Part shown: positions 28,199 to 38,004 of the stretch, in pieces
Layout: every line of letters begins with the position of its first letter
Position numbering within the stretch: the stretch's first letter is position 1
DNA from: Buttiauxella agrestis ATCC 33320
GTDB taxonomy: Bacteria; Pseudomonadota; Gammaproteobacteria; Enterobacterales; Enterobacteriaceae
Reading direction: 5' to 3'
Length of the DNA stretch: 64,000 nt
NCBI RefSeq assembly: GCF_000735355.1
Contig: NZ_JMPI01000070.1
Span: 1-64,000 of the forward strand
Notes under the pieces: model-generated
The model's database searches: none
Told to the model about the DNA's origin: nothing
The model's input: only the letters and a program-made list of their open reading frames with translations
Program-made: the position numbers and the translations under genes

Positions 28199-30337
28199 CT
28201 ATTCATAGCTTTTATAGCTTCCGTACTCATAATAATTGCTTGCACGCTTTTCAACGCCATTAAAAATCACGCCATTTATAGCCAGATTATTTTGTGCAAA
28301 CCGCTTAGCCGAGACTTCCATTTCTTTCAGCGTATTTTTCTGGAAGCGAGCCACTAACATTATGGTACCTGCATACTTAGCGGCAATACAGGCATCGCTG
28401 ACAGCAAGTACAGGAGGTGTATCAATAATGACTATATCGTATTGACTGCCAGCCCAAACCATTAGGTGTTTAAAGTTAGCATTCATTAACAACTCTGAGG
28501 GGTTAGGTGGAATTTTTCCACGTGAAATAAAGTCCAGATTTTCAATTTCAGTTTTCTTCACCACTCCCAGAGGGTTCTTACTACCAATCAATACATCAGA
28601 TAGACCGTCTTTTTCAGAACAACCAATCACATGGTGAACCTGCCCCTTGCGCAAATCAGCATCGATTAAAAGTACTTTTTTATCAGACTGAGCAATAACT
28701 GCCGCCAGGTTACAGCTCACGAATGTTTTACCCGCTTCGGGTGTAGCACCTGAAATCAACAGTATATTATTCTCAGCCTGCATCATGGCGAAGTGAAGGC
28801 TTGTGCGCAGGCTTCTTATTGATTCCACCGACAAATCAGTTGGGTTATCTTTTGCCAGCAAATTGATAGAGCGAATTGTTTTTCGCTTACTTTTTGCCAG
28901 CTTTTGATTTTTCTCTTTAAGCCACCCAGACACAGGTACAGTGGCATACACATTCAATCCCAAACTTTCTATTTGCTCACTGCTTTCAATCCCGTTATGG
29001 AGCAACTTGCGTATTAGACAAAATGCAATGGAGACAAATAACCCTAGTACCATGCTGATAATAACAATTAATGATTTTTTCGGTGCAATTGGTTTTTTCT
29101 CAGCAACTGCATTATCAATAATACGTACGTTACCTACGGTACTGGCTTTGTTGATACTTAATTCCTGCTGTTTATTTAACAGCAACATATAGACTTCTTG
29201 ACCGGATTGAACATCTCGCGTCAGACTTAATATTTCCTGCTGGGTCTTCGGCATATTACTGATGCGCGTATTCAGACGGTCTCGCTCTTTAAGCAACAGC
29301 GTCTTCTTCTCTATAAGAGTACGGTATGCTGGGTGGTCGCGAGTATATAGCTTTGAAATCTCCGCTTCTCTAAAGGTCAGTTCATTAATCTGCGTATCCA
29401 GTGCGACAGTATTATCGAGTACCGACTTTGCCTCTAACGATAAGTCGACAGATTCATTTTTCTGGCGGAACTGATTGAGAAGACTTTCAGCATCATCAAG
29501 TTTGGCACGTACCAATGGTAATTGTTCTTTCAGAAATGCAAGGCTTTTGGCAGCCTCTTCAGATTTACGACTTACATTCTGGCTCAGATAATTATGACTG
29601 ATGTTATCCAATATTTGGGTCGCAAGCATTGCGCTTGGTCCTTTGAAACTCAACTGCAAAAGACCGCTATCTTTACTCATATCCGTGACAGAGAAATTTT
29701 CCAGCAATTTATTAATAGCCGTTAATTTCTCTAGTTTCGTTACCGAAAACGTTGTTCCAACAGGAGCTGCAATCTCACTGACCAGCAAGCTGATGCTGTC
29801 TTTATCAATTAACTCCCCGGTTTTCCCATACAAAAGCACTCCGTCAATTTCAATGCTATAAGTAAGAGGTGAAATTACGGTGAGCGAAAAGGGTTCATCC
29901 ATTAGAGTATCGGGAACATTCAAACGAGAAATAGCAATTTTCCGGTCGTTATGTCCTAGCAGGCGAGCAAGCCCTTTACCAATAAATGGGAAATGTTTTT
30001 CCTCCACCACTGTATCCAGAGCAAGATCATCAACCGTTTGACCTAATACCATTCGAGATTTGAGTAAGCCTATTTCAGTCTGTGATTCAGGTTTGCTGTC
30101 TGGCATGATATCGGACAACTTACTCAACACACTGGTGCCCGTACTTTCTTCCACCTGTACTAATGCACTAGCACTATATATGGGTGTTGCTAAAATCGCA
30201 TATGCAATACTTACCAGCGTAAATAGCGCAGTAATAATTAATATCTTCCATTTGTTATCAATTATTACGCCAAGAAACTCCTTGGGATCAATTATGTCGG
30301 TGTTACTTTTATTTATGGTGGAGGTCAGTTCAGACAT
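28199..30337 (-). CDS. wzc: Tyrosine autokinase Wzc
   Basis: A 712-residue polysaccharide co-polymerase. An N-terminal Wzz-like domain is bounded by two TM segments (about 33-52 and 425-445) with a long periplasmic coiled coil between. The cytoplasmic BY-kinase domain contains Walker A GATPEAGKTFVSCNLA, Walker A' LLIDADLRKG, and VIIDTPPVLAVSD. The C-terminal tyrosine cluster NYYEYGSYKSYE is the autophosphorylation site. Together with Wza it forms the export machine and controls chain length. Length fits E. coli Wzc (720). Confidence 0.95.
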   Translation of the reverse strand: MSELTSTINKSNTDIIDPKEFLGVIIDNKWKILIITALFTLVSIAYAILATPIYSASALVQVEESTGTSVLSKLSDIMPDSKPESQTEIGLLKSRMVLGQTVDDLALDTVVEEKHFPFIGKGLARLLGHNDRKIAISRLNVPDTLMDEPFSLTVISPLTYSIEIDGVLLYGKTGELIDKDSISLLVSEIAAPVGTTFSVTKLEKLTAINKLLENFSVTDMSKDSGLLQLSFKGPSAMLATQILDNISHNYLSQNVSRKSEEAAKSLAFLKEQLPLVRAKLDDAESLLNQFRQKNESVDLSLEAKSVLDNTVALDTQINELTFREAEISKLYTRDHPAYRTLIEKKTLLLKERDRLNTRISNMPKTQQEILSLTRDVQSGQEVYMLLLNKQQELSINKASTVGNVRIIDNAVAEKKPIAPKKSLIVIISMVLGLFVSIAFCLIRKLLHNGIESSEQIESLGLNVYATVPVSGWLKEKNQKLAKSKRKTIRSINLLAKDNPTDLSVESIRSLRTSLHFAMMQAENNILLISGATPEAGKTFVSCNLAAVIAQSDKKVLLIDADLRKGQVHHVIGCSEKDGLSDVLIGSKNPLGVVKKTEIENLDFISRGKIPPNPSELLMNANFKHLMVWAGSQYDIVIIDTPPVLAVSDACIAAKYAGTIMLVARFQKNTLKEMEVSAKRFAQNNLAINGVIFNGVEKRASNYYEYGSYKSYE

Positions 30338-30360
30338 TTAACGACATCTCTTTACGGTAT

Positions 30361-30795
30361 CTATTTCTTTAATGCCAGAACCCAACGCGCGGTGCTTTGA
30401 GCCAGCTGTGTATAAACCAGTTGATACATTTCTCGGCTTTTTTTGTAGGGGTCGCCAATTTCAAGCTGGTTCTGCCAGTGACCCATTAACATGGTTTTGC
30501 CACTCGCTTCCGGGTAGTTTTTTTTAATGCGCTCAAGATGGGATTTTTCCATTACCAGAATCAGGTCATATTGCATCGCAAGCTCTGAAGAGAATGCCTG
30601 GGCGCAATGCCCATCAAGCGATAAGCCATTTTCCGCAGCAACTTGTGCCGCTATTGGGTTGGTACCTTCACCAACCAGCGCACCTAATCCAGCAGAATCA
30701 ATCTTTATACCCGGCAGAGCTTTTCGTAATAACCGCTCCCCGGTTGGGGAGCGGCAGATATTGCCGATGCAAACCACTAATATTGAATCAAACAT
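30361..30795 (-). CDS. wzb: Low-molecular-weight protein tyrosine phosphatase Wzb
   Basis: A 144-residue phosphatase that dephosphorylates Wzc. The active-site P-loop is VCIGNICRSPTGERLL (C-x5-R) and the general acid lies in EIGDPYKKS. Length and position between wza and wzc match the E. coli cps operon. It begins 2 bases after the wza stop. Confidence 0.95.
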   Translation of the reverse strand: MFDSILVVCIGNICRSPTGERLLRKALPGIKIDSAGLGALVGEGTNPIAAQVAAENGLSLDGHCAQAFSSELAMQYDLILVMEKSHLERIKKNYPEASGKTMLMGHWQNQLEIGDPYKKSREMYQLVYTQLAQSTARWVLALKK

Positions 30796-30797
30796 AA

Positions 30798-31931
30798 TTA
30801 CCAGTTCTTAATCATGCGGACGGTTTCAGTCATGTCGTTAACCCCTGTAATCGTTGGGACTAACTGACCCAGCACGCGATTCCAGCGAGTAATTGGTGCG
30901 GTGGTGACATACACGATGTCATAAGGTTGCAGTTTGAATTCAGTTCCCATCACCAACGCTGTCGCATCGGAAACATCCAACTGATAGACGTTGGCAATTT
31001 TGCCGCTATTTTCTTTAGCACGAGTCGAGCGAATAACGAAAATACCCGTCGCATCGGATGTCATTTGGTCGATGCCTTCCGCATTGCCCAGCGCTTCGGT
31101 CAGTGTCATACCGCTGCGGTCCATTCTGAGCGTGGTTTGCTTTTTCACTTCACCCATCACGAACACTTTCAGGTCATCGTTACGCGGCACATACAGAATG
31201 TCGCCGTTGTACATCAGGCGGTTTTGTTGAAGATCGCCGTTTTTCATCAGCGCTTGCAGGGATATTCGCTCGTCTTTACCGTTGTGAGTCAGCACCGCGT
31301 TATTCCAGTCGGCGTTTTCCCCCAGGCCACCGGCCTGATTGATCGCATCCATGATGGTTAGCGGCACATTAGAAATAGCCAACTGGCCGGAGTGGGCGAC
31401 TTCACCCGTCACATAGGCTTTTTGGGAACGGAATGCGGCAACACTGATGTCGATTTGCGGAGTTTCAATGTAAGCCGCCAGTTTATTGGTCAGCTCCTCG
31501 CGCAACTGGGCGAGTGTACGGCCCACCACTTTTACCTTGCCTGCGTACGGGTAGAAGATCGTGCCGTCGGATTGCACCCAGTTACCGGTGTCGGAAGCAC
31601 TGCGATACTGGCCCGCTGGCGTCGTCAGTTCCGGGTGATCCCACACTGTGACCATCAGCACATCGCCTACGCCAATTCGGTATTGGTAATCCTGAACTTC
31701 GCTTTCTAACTGCGGGTTAGTCCGTGCCACTACGGGTGCGGCAGTGAGTGACTCAATCAATTTTGGCGTCACGCGATAGACATTGACTTTGTCATTGATA
31801 TTCACGGTGTCGTCTTTATTGACGATGGTTTTACCGGAGGTCGTGAGGTTGCTGCCAGGCACAATCGTACAGCCACTGAGTAAAACAGCTGAAATAATAA
31901 GCGGAACAGCTGCTAATTTTACAGTCATCAT
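30798..31931 (-). CDS. wza: Outer-membrane polysaccharide export lipoprotein Wza
   Basis: A 377-residue lipoprotein forming the octameric export channel. The lipobox LLSGC follows a short signal ([16 protein letters not shown]). The first polysaccharide-export domain ([20 protein letters not shown]), the SLBB-type repeats and the C-terminal amphipathic helix ending RMIKNW align throughout with E. coli Wza. I begin at the double ATG (31931) by comparison with MMKSKMKL of E. coli. A GTG at 31940 would add three residues; neither has a clear ribosome site. Confidence 0.94.
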   Translation of the reverse strand: MMTVKLAAVPLIISAVLLSGCTIVPGSNLTTSGKTIVNKDDTVNINDKVNVYRVTPKLIESLTAAPVVARTNPQLESEVQDYQYRIGVGDVLMVTVWDHPELTTPAGQYRSASDTGNWVQSDGTIFYPYAGKVKVVGRTLAQLREELTNKLAAYIETPQIDISVAAFRSQKAYVTGEVAHSGQLAISNVPLTIMDAINQAGGLGENADWNNAVLTHNGKDERISLQALMKNGDLQQNRLMYNGDILYVPRNDDLKVFVMGEVKKQTTLRMDRSGMTLTEALGNAEGIDQMTSDATGIFVIRSTRAKENSGKIANVYQLDVSDATALVMGTEFKLQPYDIVYVTTAPITRWNRVLGQLVPTITGVNDMTETVRMIKNW

Positions 31932-32005
31932 GTTGGTCACTTACTTCATCAAAGAGTGTAAAACCCAGACACGCTGGGGTTTACGCCAGGAAAATAGAGG
32001 GGGTG

Positions 32006-33097
32006 TTAACGATTACTGGCAGTGAACGTTGCGGTTCCTGGCCGGCTAAATTGCGCTCTCATATCTGGGTTAAGGGATTGCAGCCGATTGTTCGCTAACA
32101 AGTAGCTGATAAATAACCCAAAGAAGAACACTAAAGAGAGCCATTCAGGCGTCCCTAAAATGGAAAGCACAATGCCGAAACCTGCAATAGTGGCCGTGAG
32201 GATCGTCATCACTAATACCGTCTGGCGAGACGTTAGCCCGCTGCGCAGTAGGATGTGGTGCAAGTGATCGCGATCCGGGTGGAACGGGCTGTGTCCACGG
32301 CGCACTCGACGAATCATGATGGCAACCATGTCCATCAACGGCAGAGCTATCAGCCACAATGCAATAACCGGCGCCATTTCGGCGTTCTCACCCTGGCTAC
32401 TCAGCATCACGAGCCACAACACGGTAAAACCAATCACCATGCTGCCTGCATCACCCATGAATACTTTCAGCCGTTTGCTGCCGATTAACCCCATGTTGAG
32501 CATCAAATAGGGGATTAAGGCGACTATCATTAACAGACACCACATTGCGCGTATTTCTGAACCGGCCAGAAGAAAGACCACCATCAGCGCGGCAAAGGTT
32601 GCACCCGCTACCGAACCGAGTAATCCATCAATGCCATCAATCATGTTGTAGGCATTGATTGCCGCCCAGGTCGCTAACAGCGTGACCAAATAGCCCACCG
32701 GCCCTAACACCAGTTCGAAAGACCCCAGCACATGCCCAAACGTGTGCAGATACAGTCCATCAACCATCAAAATAATGGCGGACATGGCCTGAATAACCAC
32801 GCGCGGCACGACGGGAAGGTCAAAGCGATCGTCAGCAATGCCTACCAGCAACAATAAAGAGATGCTGAGTAGGTAAGTCAGGAAATGCGCTTCGCTGTGA
32901 GGCAGCGTTTCAGGCATGAAGATGTAAAACATCGCAATTGCGCAATAGAAAGAGATGCCGCCCACCAGAGGAACTTCACCTTTGTGCTGTTTACGCCCAC
33001 CAGGTTTATCGACCAGACCAAACTTCAAGGCCACCACGCGAGCAATAAGGAGAGCAATCATCGCTGTTATAAACATGATGAAAATATCTTTACTCAT
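32006..33097 (-). CDS. WecA-like undecaprenyl-phosphate sugar-1-phosphate transferase
   Basis: A 363-residue, 11-TM initiating transferase of the MraY/WecA superfamily. Motifs are GLVDKPGGRKQHKGEVPLVGG, the catalytic NAYNMIDGIDGLLG, VFMGDAGSMVIGFT, and HPDRDHLHHILLRSG. It closely follows WecA, so it probably links GlcNAc-1-phosphate (or a related HexNAc) to undecaprenyl phosphate. Because wecA of the enterobacterial common antigen cluster normally lies elsewhere, this is probably a second copy dedicated to this polymer. It replaces the WcaJ/WbaP-type initiator usual for group 1 capsules. AAGG precedes the start, which lies 28 bases after the ops element. Confidence 0.88.
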   Translation of the reverse strand: MSKDIFIMFITAMIALLIARVVALKFGLVDKPGGRKQHKGEVPLVGGISFYCAIAMFYIFMPETLPHSEAHFLTYLLSISLLLLVGIADDRFDLPVVPRVVIQAMSAIILMVDGLYLHTFGHVLGSFELVLGPVGYLVTLLATWAAINAYNMIDGIDGLLGSVAGATFAALMVVFLLAGSEIRAMWCLLMIVALIPYLMLNMGLIGSKRLKVFMGDAGSMVIGFTVLWLVMLSSQGENAEMAPVIALWLIALPLMDMVAIMIRRVRRGHSPFHPDRDHLHHILLRSGLTSRQTVLVMTILTATIAGFGIVLSILGTPEWLSLVFFFGLFISYLLANNRLQSLNPDMRAQFSRPGTATFTASNR

Positions 33098-33124
33098 GAT
33101 GGTAATACCTTATTTATCTTCAAG

Positions 33125-33136
33125 AACGCTACCGCC
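33125..33136 (-). promoter_or_regulatory. ops element (RfaH recruitment site)
   Basis: On the minus strand the sequence is GGCGGTAGCGTT, a match to the ops core GGCGGTAGCGT, preceded by GCCATG as a partial JUMPstart-like context. It lies 28 bases before the WecA-like start, in the transcribed leader. RfaH binds paused RNA polymerase at ops and lets it read long, poorly translated surface-polysaccharide operons; this 12-kb low-G+C operon fits. Confidence 0.85.
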
Positions 33137-34365
33137 CATGGCGAAAGCGAAAATATCCACTTGCCATTCAAAAAATCCATTTCTCATATACGCGAGCAGC
33201 ACTACCCATGTAACATTATTAATGTATGGAATAGTGAAGTCGGACGAATCATATGACATCGTTTTTATCATCGCAAAAAGACATGTTTTTTATTTTCATT
33301 CCTATCTGATAAGTTACGTAGCGTTATTAGTTTTTGAAATAATATTAAAACACATTAAAAACAACAAGATACGAACAATTTCGTTATAATAAAAAGCTAG
33401 ATTTAATTTAATTAATTACTACCAAGATATTTGAAATTATTAATATATTACTAACTCCCACGTTGATCATGATTTATTTCTTGGTGTATTTTTGTTTATT
33501 ACGCAGCAAAAAATACGCCCTTTAATAAAATTTTTATCGTAAGACTCACTTTATTCAGTTAATGATTGATTAATTTTCATTGATATCAATATTTATAATC
33601 ATGCCATATATAAGAAATAACGTTCGAGGATGAAACGGATGAATATTGAGTTAAAAGTGCTGACTGTTAACTGACTTTAAACCCAACATCTTGTGCAAGA
33701 AGTGCTTTTCTTGACCTTTCATGCGGCCAATAAATGCTCCAGGAATTTTCTGATACAGCATAATGTGAAGTGTATTTCTCTCCCATAAAAACGGTGAAAT
33801 CCAGTTGTAACCCCCATTTAAAGAAACACAGTAACAATCTGAAAAATAATGATTTTTATCGAGAATATCGTGCATTTCTCTGGTCCGAAATATTTCTATT
33901 CGGTAATGTCCAAAGTCTGCGGAGGTTTTAGGGGATTTTTGGCGGGTATTTTGGCGTTTCGGGTAAAAGCACAAACCCTATCTTCAGCGTCTCCGGCTAC
34001 CGTCAGAAGGAAATACCACAAAATCCGCGGCTGAATTTAGGCGCTGAAAAGGGCAGAAGGCACTGTTTATAAGCTTAAAAAGTAATAGCTATATTGGCGT
34101 ATTGGATGTTTTTTATTCCGCTGGCACAAATGCCGTGCCGAATTTTTGCGGAATCAGCATGATTTGTGAGCACGGAATTTCAAGCGGTGACCAATCAAGC
34201 AGTGAGGTGGGAATTTGAAAAACTGCGAAAATTCCGTAAACGGCCCGAGATTATTCTGAAAGGCCTGAAATGGAAAGCTACAAGGGGGAATCAAAGAGTT
34301 AAGACGCTAAAAGGTGAGTAACGGTGCGTTACCCACCTGAATGCATTGAAAGGTGGTGCGCCCAA
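33137..34365. other. 1.2-kb intergenic region upstream of the polysaccharide operon
   Basis: Strongly A/T-rich from 33137 to about 33650, where the operon promoter should lie; I could not place -10/-35 boxes with confidence. 33651-33974 contains a minus-strand open frame of 107 codons with a TTG start and no usable ribosome site; it resembles nothing I know and may be chance or a gene remnant. 34030-34310 is mixed composition without an ORF. A repeat hairpin (34313-34337) closes the region. Confidence 0.5.
34313..34337. repeat. Repeat hairpin GGTGAGTAA/TTACCCACC
   Basis: Inverted repeat with a 7-base loop and one mismatch, nearly the same as the hairpin at 20982-21006. It is located 28 bases beyond the yajD stop and could end yajD transcripts, although the minus-strand T tract is short. 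Confidence 0.6.
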
Positions 34366-34713
34366 CTACTTCTTCTTGTTGAACATCGACTTTAAGTCTG
34401 CGAATGGGTTGTATGTTGCTTCCCCAATATCCTTCTGCGCGTCATCGCCCGCAATGACAGTCGAACCGTACTGGTCAGCTTCGGTGTATTTTGAGTGCTC
34501 GTGATCGTGGCAATACAGGCATAACAACTCCCAGTTACTGCCATCTTCCGGGTTGTTGGTATGGTCGTGGTCCATGTGGTGTACGGTGAGTTCGCGCAAA
34601 TTAGAATACACAAACTCACGCGAGCAGCGTCCGCATACCCACGGGAACAACTTCAGTGCTTTCTCACGGTAGCCGCTTTCCAGCCGCGTGTAGTTTTTTG
34701 GGATCAGAGCCAT
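34366..34713 (-). CDS. yajD: HNH nuclease family protein YajD
   Basis: A 115-residue protein that is almost identical in layout to E. coli YajD. It has two CxxC zinc pairs (WVCGRCSREF and LLCLYCHDHEHSKY) and the HNH core LTVHHMDHDHTNNPEDGSNWELL. The family is a small metal-dependent nuclease; its cellular role is not established. In E. coli yajD is near tsx, so its position beside fhlA is a difference in gene order. Confidence 0.93.
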   Translation of the reverse strand: MALIPKNYTRLESGYREKALKLFPWVCGRCSREFVYSNLRELTVHHMDHDHTNNPEDGSNWELLCLYCHDHEHSKYTEADQYGSTVIAGDDAQKDIGEATYNPFADLKSMFNKKK

Positions 34714-34754
34714 AATCGCTATTACCTGGTAAAAAATGTAGGGTTATAACTAGT

Positions 34755-36839
34755 TTATATTCCCTCTTTATCAATCCCCAAACGTTTCATGCGAGAAAGC
34801 AGCGTGGTGCGCTTTAATCCCAGGCGTTGCGCGGCACCACGCGGGCCAGCCACTACACCGTTAGTTTCTTTAAGCACACGCATAATTCTCTGGGCTTCAT
34901 CTTCGCCTTCACGAACCTCTTCGCTCGCCACCAACTGCATCGGTTTTTCTTCCGGCACGCAGTAGTCCATTTCCGGCAGGGAAAGATGCAATACATTGCC
35001 GCGAGTCAGCAGCACCGCGCGTTCAATCACGTTTTCCAGCTCACGCACGTTACCCGGCCAGTCCATACGGCTGAGAGCGCGCAACGTTTCTGCCGGAATA
35101 CTGTCGATATTGCGGTTCATGCGATGGGCGATTTTAAAGGTGAAGGATTTCACCAGCAGCGGGATATCTTCCGGGCGCTCACGCAGCGGCGGCAACATAA
35201 TCGGGAAGACATTCAGACGGTAATAGAGATCACTGCGAAACTCGCGCTCCAACACCATCTCCTTGAGATTACGGTTGGTCGCAGCGATTAAACGCACGTC
35301 CACTTGCTGAACTTTGTTGCTCCCGAGGCGTTCAAATTCTTGTTCCTGAAGCACGCGCAACAGTTTGGGTTGCAGCTCCAGCGGCATATCGCCGACTTCA
35401 TCAAGGAACAGCGAGCTTTTATCCGCCAGCTCAAAACGGCCGATGCGCTGAGTGTTAGCACCCGTAAAGGCACCGCGCTCATGGCCGAACAAGTCGCTTT
35501 CCAGCAATCCGGCAGGCATCGCCGCACAGTTAATTTTTACCATCCGGCGGCTGTTACGCTCGCTCAGATTGTGAATCGCCCGTGCAATCAGCTCCTTGCC
35601 CGTCCCCGTTTCACCGAGGATCAGCACCGTACTGTCACTTTTCGCGACCATCTCAACCTGTTTGAGCACATTAGACATCACGTCGCTGCGGCCAATAATC
35701 TCACCAAAATCGCTGGCGACATTATTGATTTGCTCGGTCAGATACAGATTTTCGTCCACCAGGTTTTCTTTCAGACGATTGATTTCCTGGTACGCCAGGG
35801 CGTTATCCACCGCAATCGCAATACGTTCTGCAATCTGCCGTAGCAGCTTGAGGTTTTGTGGGGTGAATACGCCCGCCTCGCATTGCGCCAGTTTCAACAC
35901 GCCCAGCATGTTATTGCCGAAAGTCAGCGGCAACAGGCACAGCGTTTGAATTTGGTTGCCCCACATCTCGAACAACATACGTTCATACGGCGCAAGTTGA
36001 TCGCCGTGATGCAAATTCAACAGCAGCATTTCGCCGCTTTTAAACACCCGCTCTGAAAGCGTGCCCGCCAGAGCGACATCACTGTGATCATGGATTGGCG
36101 ATTGCTCTTCCACAAAGTGGGTGGAATAGATATTGAGGCGGTCTTTGCGGTTGGTCCGCAGCACGATACTGATGGAATCGATAGAGAAATAGTGGTGAAT
36201 CTCACGGGCGATTTCGCTGATCAGTTCGTCGAGATCGAGCTTGGAAAGCACTGCGTTAGTGACCGCCACCAGAATACGGAAATCGTCGCGTTCGCGGCAA
36301 AGCTGCTGATAACCCAGGTTTGAGTCGAGGCGGCTCTGAATTTGTTCCGCCACCAGCGCGACAACCTGTGCCATGGTGTGTAAGCGGTTAAGTTCTTTAT
36401 CTGTCCATTCAGCGTCGTTATTGCGAATAAACTCGCAGCCACCAAAAATTTTACCTTCGGCAGCCAACGGCAACAGGCAATAACGACCAAACGGCGCATA
36501 TAGCTCGAGATTCAGTACCTGCGGCCAGGTATCACTAAATTCTTCATGGGTGCAGATCAGCGCTTCCGGGCGTGAGAGCACGCGCCGCACCGGGCCATTT
36601 GCCAACACCATTTCATCTTCGTAATGCCATTCCTTGCCATGCTTATCCGTGCCAAAAAAGGACACACGCTGATGCAGCGGATGATAAAGCAGAATATTCA
36701 CTCTGTCTGCCAGCGCACCTTGCTTTGCCATTTGCGTCAGGCAGTTAGCAAGTGCCGGGAGATCAGGTTGCTGCAACAGGGTGCGCGTTATATCAAATAG
36801 ACCCTGTTGCCCGAGATCGCTCATCGGTGTGTATGGCAT
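34755..36839 (-). CDS. fhlA: Formate hydrogenlyase transcriptional activator FhlA
   Basis: A 694-residue sigma54-dependent activator that binds formate. Two GAF-type domains occupy the first ~370 residues; the AAA+ core shows Walker A GETGTGKE, the GAFTGA sigma54 contact loop, and LDEVGDMPLELQ. The C-terminal helix-turn-helix is in GVVAGPRGAAQRLGLKRTTLLSRMKRLG. It aligns along its full length with E. coli FhlA (692). Last gene of the hyp operon, separated from hypE by a REP unit. It should activate the three sigma54 promoters listed in this window. Confidence 0.97.
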   Translation of the reverse strand: MPYTPMSDLGQQGLFDITRTLLQQPDLPALANCLTQMAKQGALADRVNILLYHPLHQRVSFFGTDKHGKEWHYEDEMVLANGPVRRVLSRPEALICTHEEFSDTWPQVLNLELYAPFGRYCLLPLAAEGKIFGGCEFIRNNDAEWTDKELNRLHTMAQVVALVAEQIQSRLDSNLGYQQLCRERDDFRILVAVTNAVLSKLDLDELISEIAREIHHYFSIDSISIVLRTNRKDRLNIYSTHFVEEQSPIHDHSDVALAGTLSERVFKSGEMLLLNLHHGDQLAPYERMLFEMWGNQIQTLCLLPLTFGNNMLGVLKLAQCEAGVFTPQNLKLLRQIAERIAIAVDNALAYQEINRLKENLVDENLYLTEQINNVASDFGEIIGRSDVMSNVLKQVEMVAKSDSTVLILGETGTGKELIARAIHNLSERNSRRMVKINCAAMPAGLLESDLFGHERGAFTGANTQRIGRFELADKSSLFLDEVGDMPLELQPKLLRVLQEQEFERLGSNKVQQVDVRLIAATNRNLKEMVLEREFRSDLYYRLNVFPIMLPPLRERPEDIPLLVKSFTFKIAHRMNRNIDSIPAETLRALSRMDWPGNVRELENVIERAVLLTRGNVLHLSLPEMDYCVPEEKPMQLVASEEVREGEDEAQRIMRVLKETNGVVAGPRGAAQRLGLKRTTLLSRMKRLGIDKEGI

Positions 36840-36867
36840 TGTGCTTATCCAATTGGTGGTGCGGAGG

Positions 36868-36899
36868 GGGTGGATGACGCTGGCGCTTATCCACCCTAC
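36868..36899. repeat. REP palindrome between hypE and fhlA
   Basis: GGTGGATGACGCTGGCGCTT followed by ATCCACC forms the REP pattern. It lies 28 bases before the fhlA start within the hypE-fhlA spacer, so it would be transcribed as a stable mRNA hairpin. Confidence 0.8.
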
Positions 36900-36979
36900 A
36901 AAATCTAAACGCCTAGCGATTTGTCATATAAATAGCGCTTAAGTGTAGCCAGGACAGCACACTGCGTTTATGGCTCAGG

Positions 36980-37990
36980 TCAACAAATACGCGGGAGTGG
37001 CTCTGAATGCGGCAAATCCAGCGTCCGTTTAACGCCATATAATCCGGCGACCCGGACACCTTTGCGCTCAACCACTTCACCGATAATAGCGGCATCTTGC
37101 CCCAATGGATTTGCCTGTAAAGCGGCAAGAACACTTTCTGCGGCGCTCCTCGCAACCGCAATCACCAGTTTGCCTTCATTGGCAAAATTAAGCGCATCGA
37201 GGCCGAGCAGTTCACACACGCCACGTACCGCATGATTTAACGGCAGCTGGCTTTCAGCGACTTCCATTCCACATCCGCTGGATGCGGCAAACTCATGTAA
37301 CACGGCATTCACGCCACCGCGCGTGGCATCGCGCAGCGCTTTTACACCGGGGATATTCACCAGCGGCGCAATTAACGGTGCCAGCACCGCACAATCGCTG
37401 ATTAACGCCCCTTCCAGCCCCAATGATTCGCGCAGGTTGAGGATTGTCGCTCCGTGATCACCCAGCGTTCCGCTAACAATAAGCACGTCGCCTGCGCTAA
37501 TTTGCTGCGCACCCCAGCTCAAACCTGCCGGAATCGCGCCAATGCCCGCGGTGTTGATAAACAGCTTATCCGCCGCCCCGCGCTGCACAACTTTAGTATC
37601 GCCCGTCACCACCGCGATGCCCGCTGCTTTTGCCGTAGCCGCCATACTGCTGACCACGCGCTCCAGCGTTTCAAGGGGTAAACCTTCTTCAAGAATGAAC
37701 CCGCAGGATAACCAGCGAGGAGTCGCGCCACTGACGGCAACATCGTTGGCGGTTCCGCAAACCGCGAGTTTGCCGATATCACCACCGGGGAAAAACAACG
37801 GGTCAATCACGTAACTGTCGGTTGAAAAGGCTAAACGATCGCCGCTGGCCGTGAGTTCAGCCAACGGTAAACGTGCCTGATCCTCCTGCTCTGCCAGCCA
37901 CGGATTATCAAACGCTTGTACGAACAAGTCAGCTACCAACTTTTGCATTGCCTGGCCGCCGCTGCCGTGGGCGAGTTCGATAGTTTTCAT
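36980..37990 (-). CDS. hypE: Hydrogenase maturation protein HypE
   Basis: A 336-residue PurM-like ATPase that dehydrates the carbamoyl group on its C-terminal cysteine to the cyanide ligand of NiFe hydrogenase. The obligatory C-terminal PRIC is intact. Other motifs are MKTIELAHGSGGQAMQ, STDSYVIDPLFFPGGDIGKL (metal/ATP site), and LKALRDATRGGVNAVL-type (KALRDATRGGVNAVLHEF). Same length as E. coli HypE. In E. coli hypD and hypE overlap; here they are 99 bases apart because of a REP pair. Confidence 0.97.
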   Translation of the reverse strand: MKTIELAHGSGGQAMQKLVADLFVQAFDNPWLAEQEDQARLPLAELTASGDRLAFSTDSYVIDPLFFPGGDIGKLAVCGTANDVAVSGATPRWLSCGFILEEGLPLETLERVVSSMAATAKAAGIAVVTGDTKVVQRGAADKLFINTAGIGAIPAGLSWGAQQISAGDVLIVSGTLGDHGATILNLRESLGLEGALISDCAVLAPLIAPLVNIPGVKALRDATRGGVNAVLHEFAASSGCGMEVAESQLPLNHAVRGVCELLGLDALNFANEGKLVIAVARSAAESVLAALQANPLGQDAAIIGEVVERKGVRVAGLYGVKRTLDLPHSEPLPRIC

Positions 37991-38004
37991 GATTTTTTAC
38001 CTGT

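Noticed and set aside
33651-33974. 107-codon minus-strand ORF upstream of the polysaccharide operon
   Set aside because: TTG start, no usable ribosome site, no family recognised; kept only as a remark in the intergenic entry.
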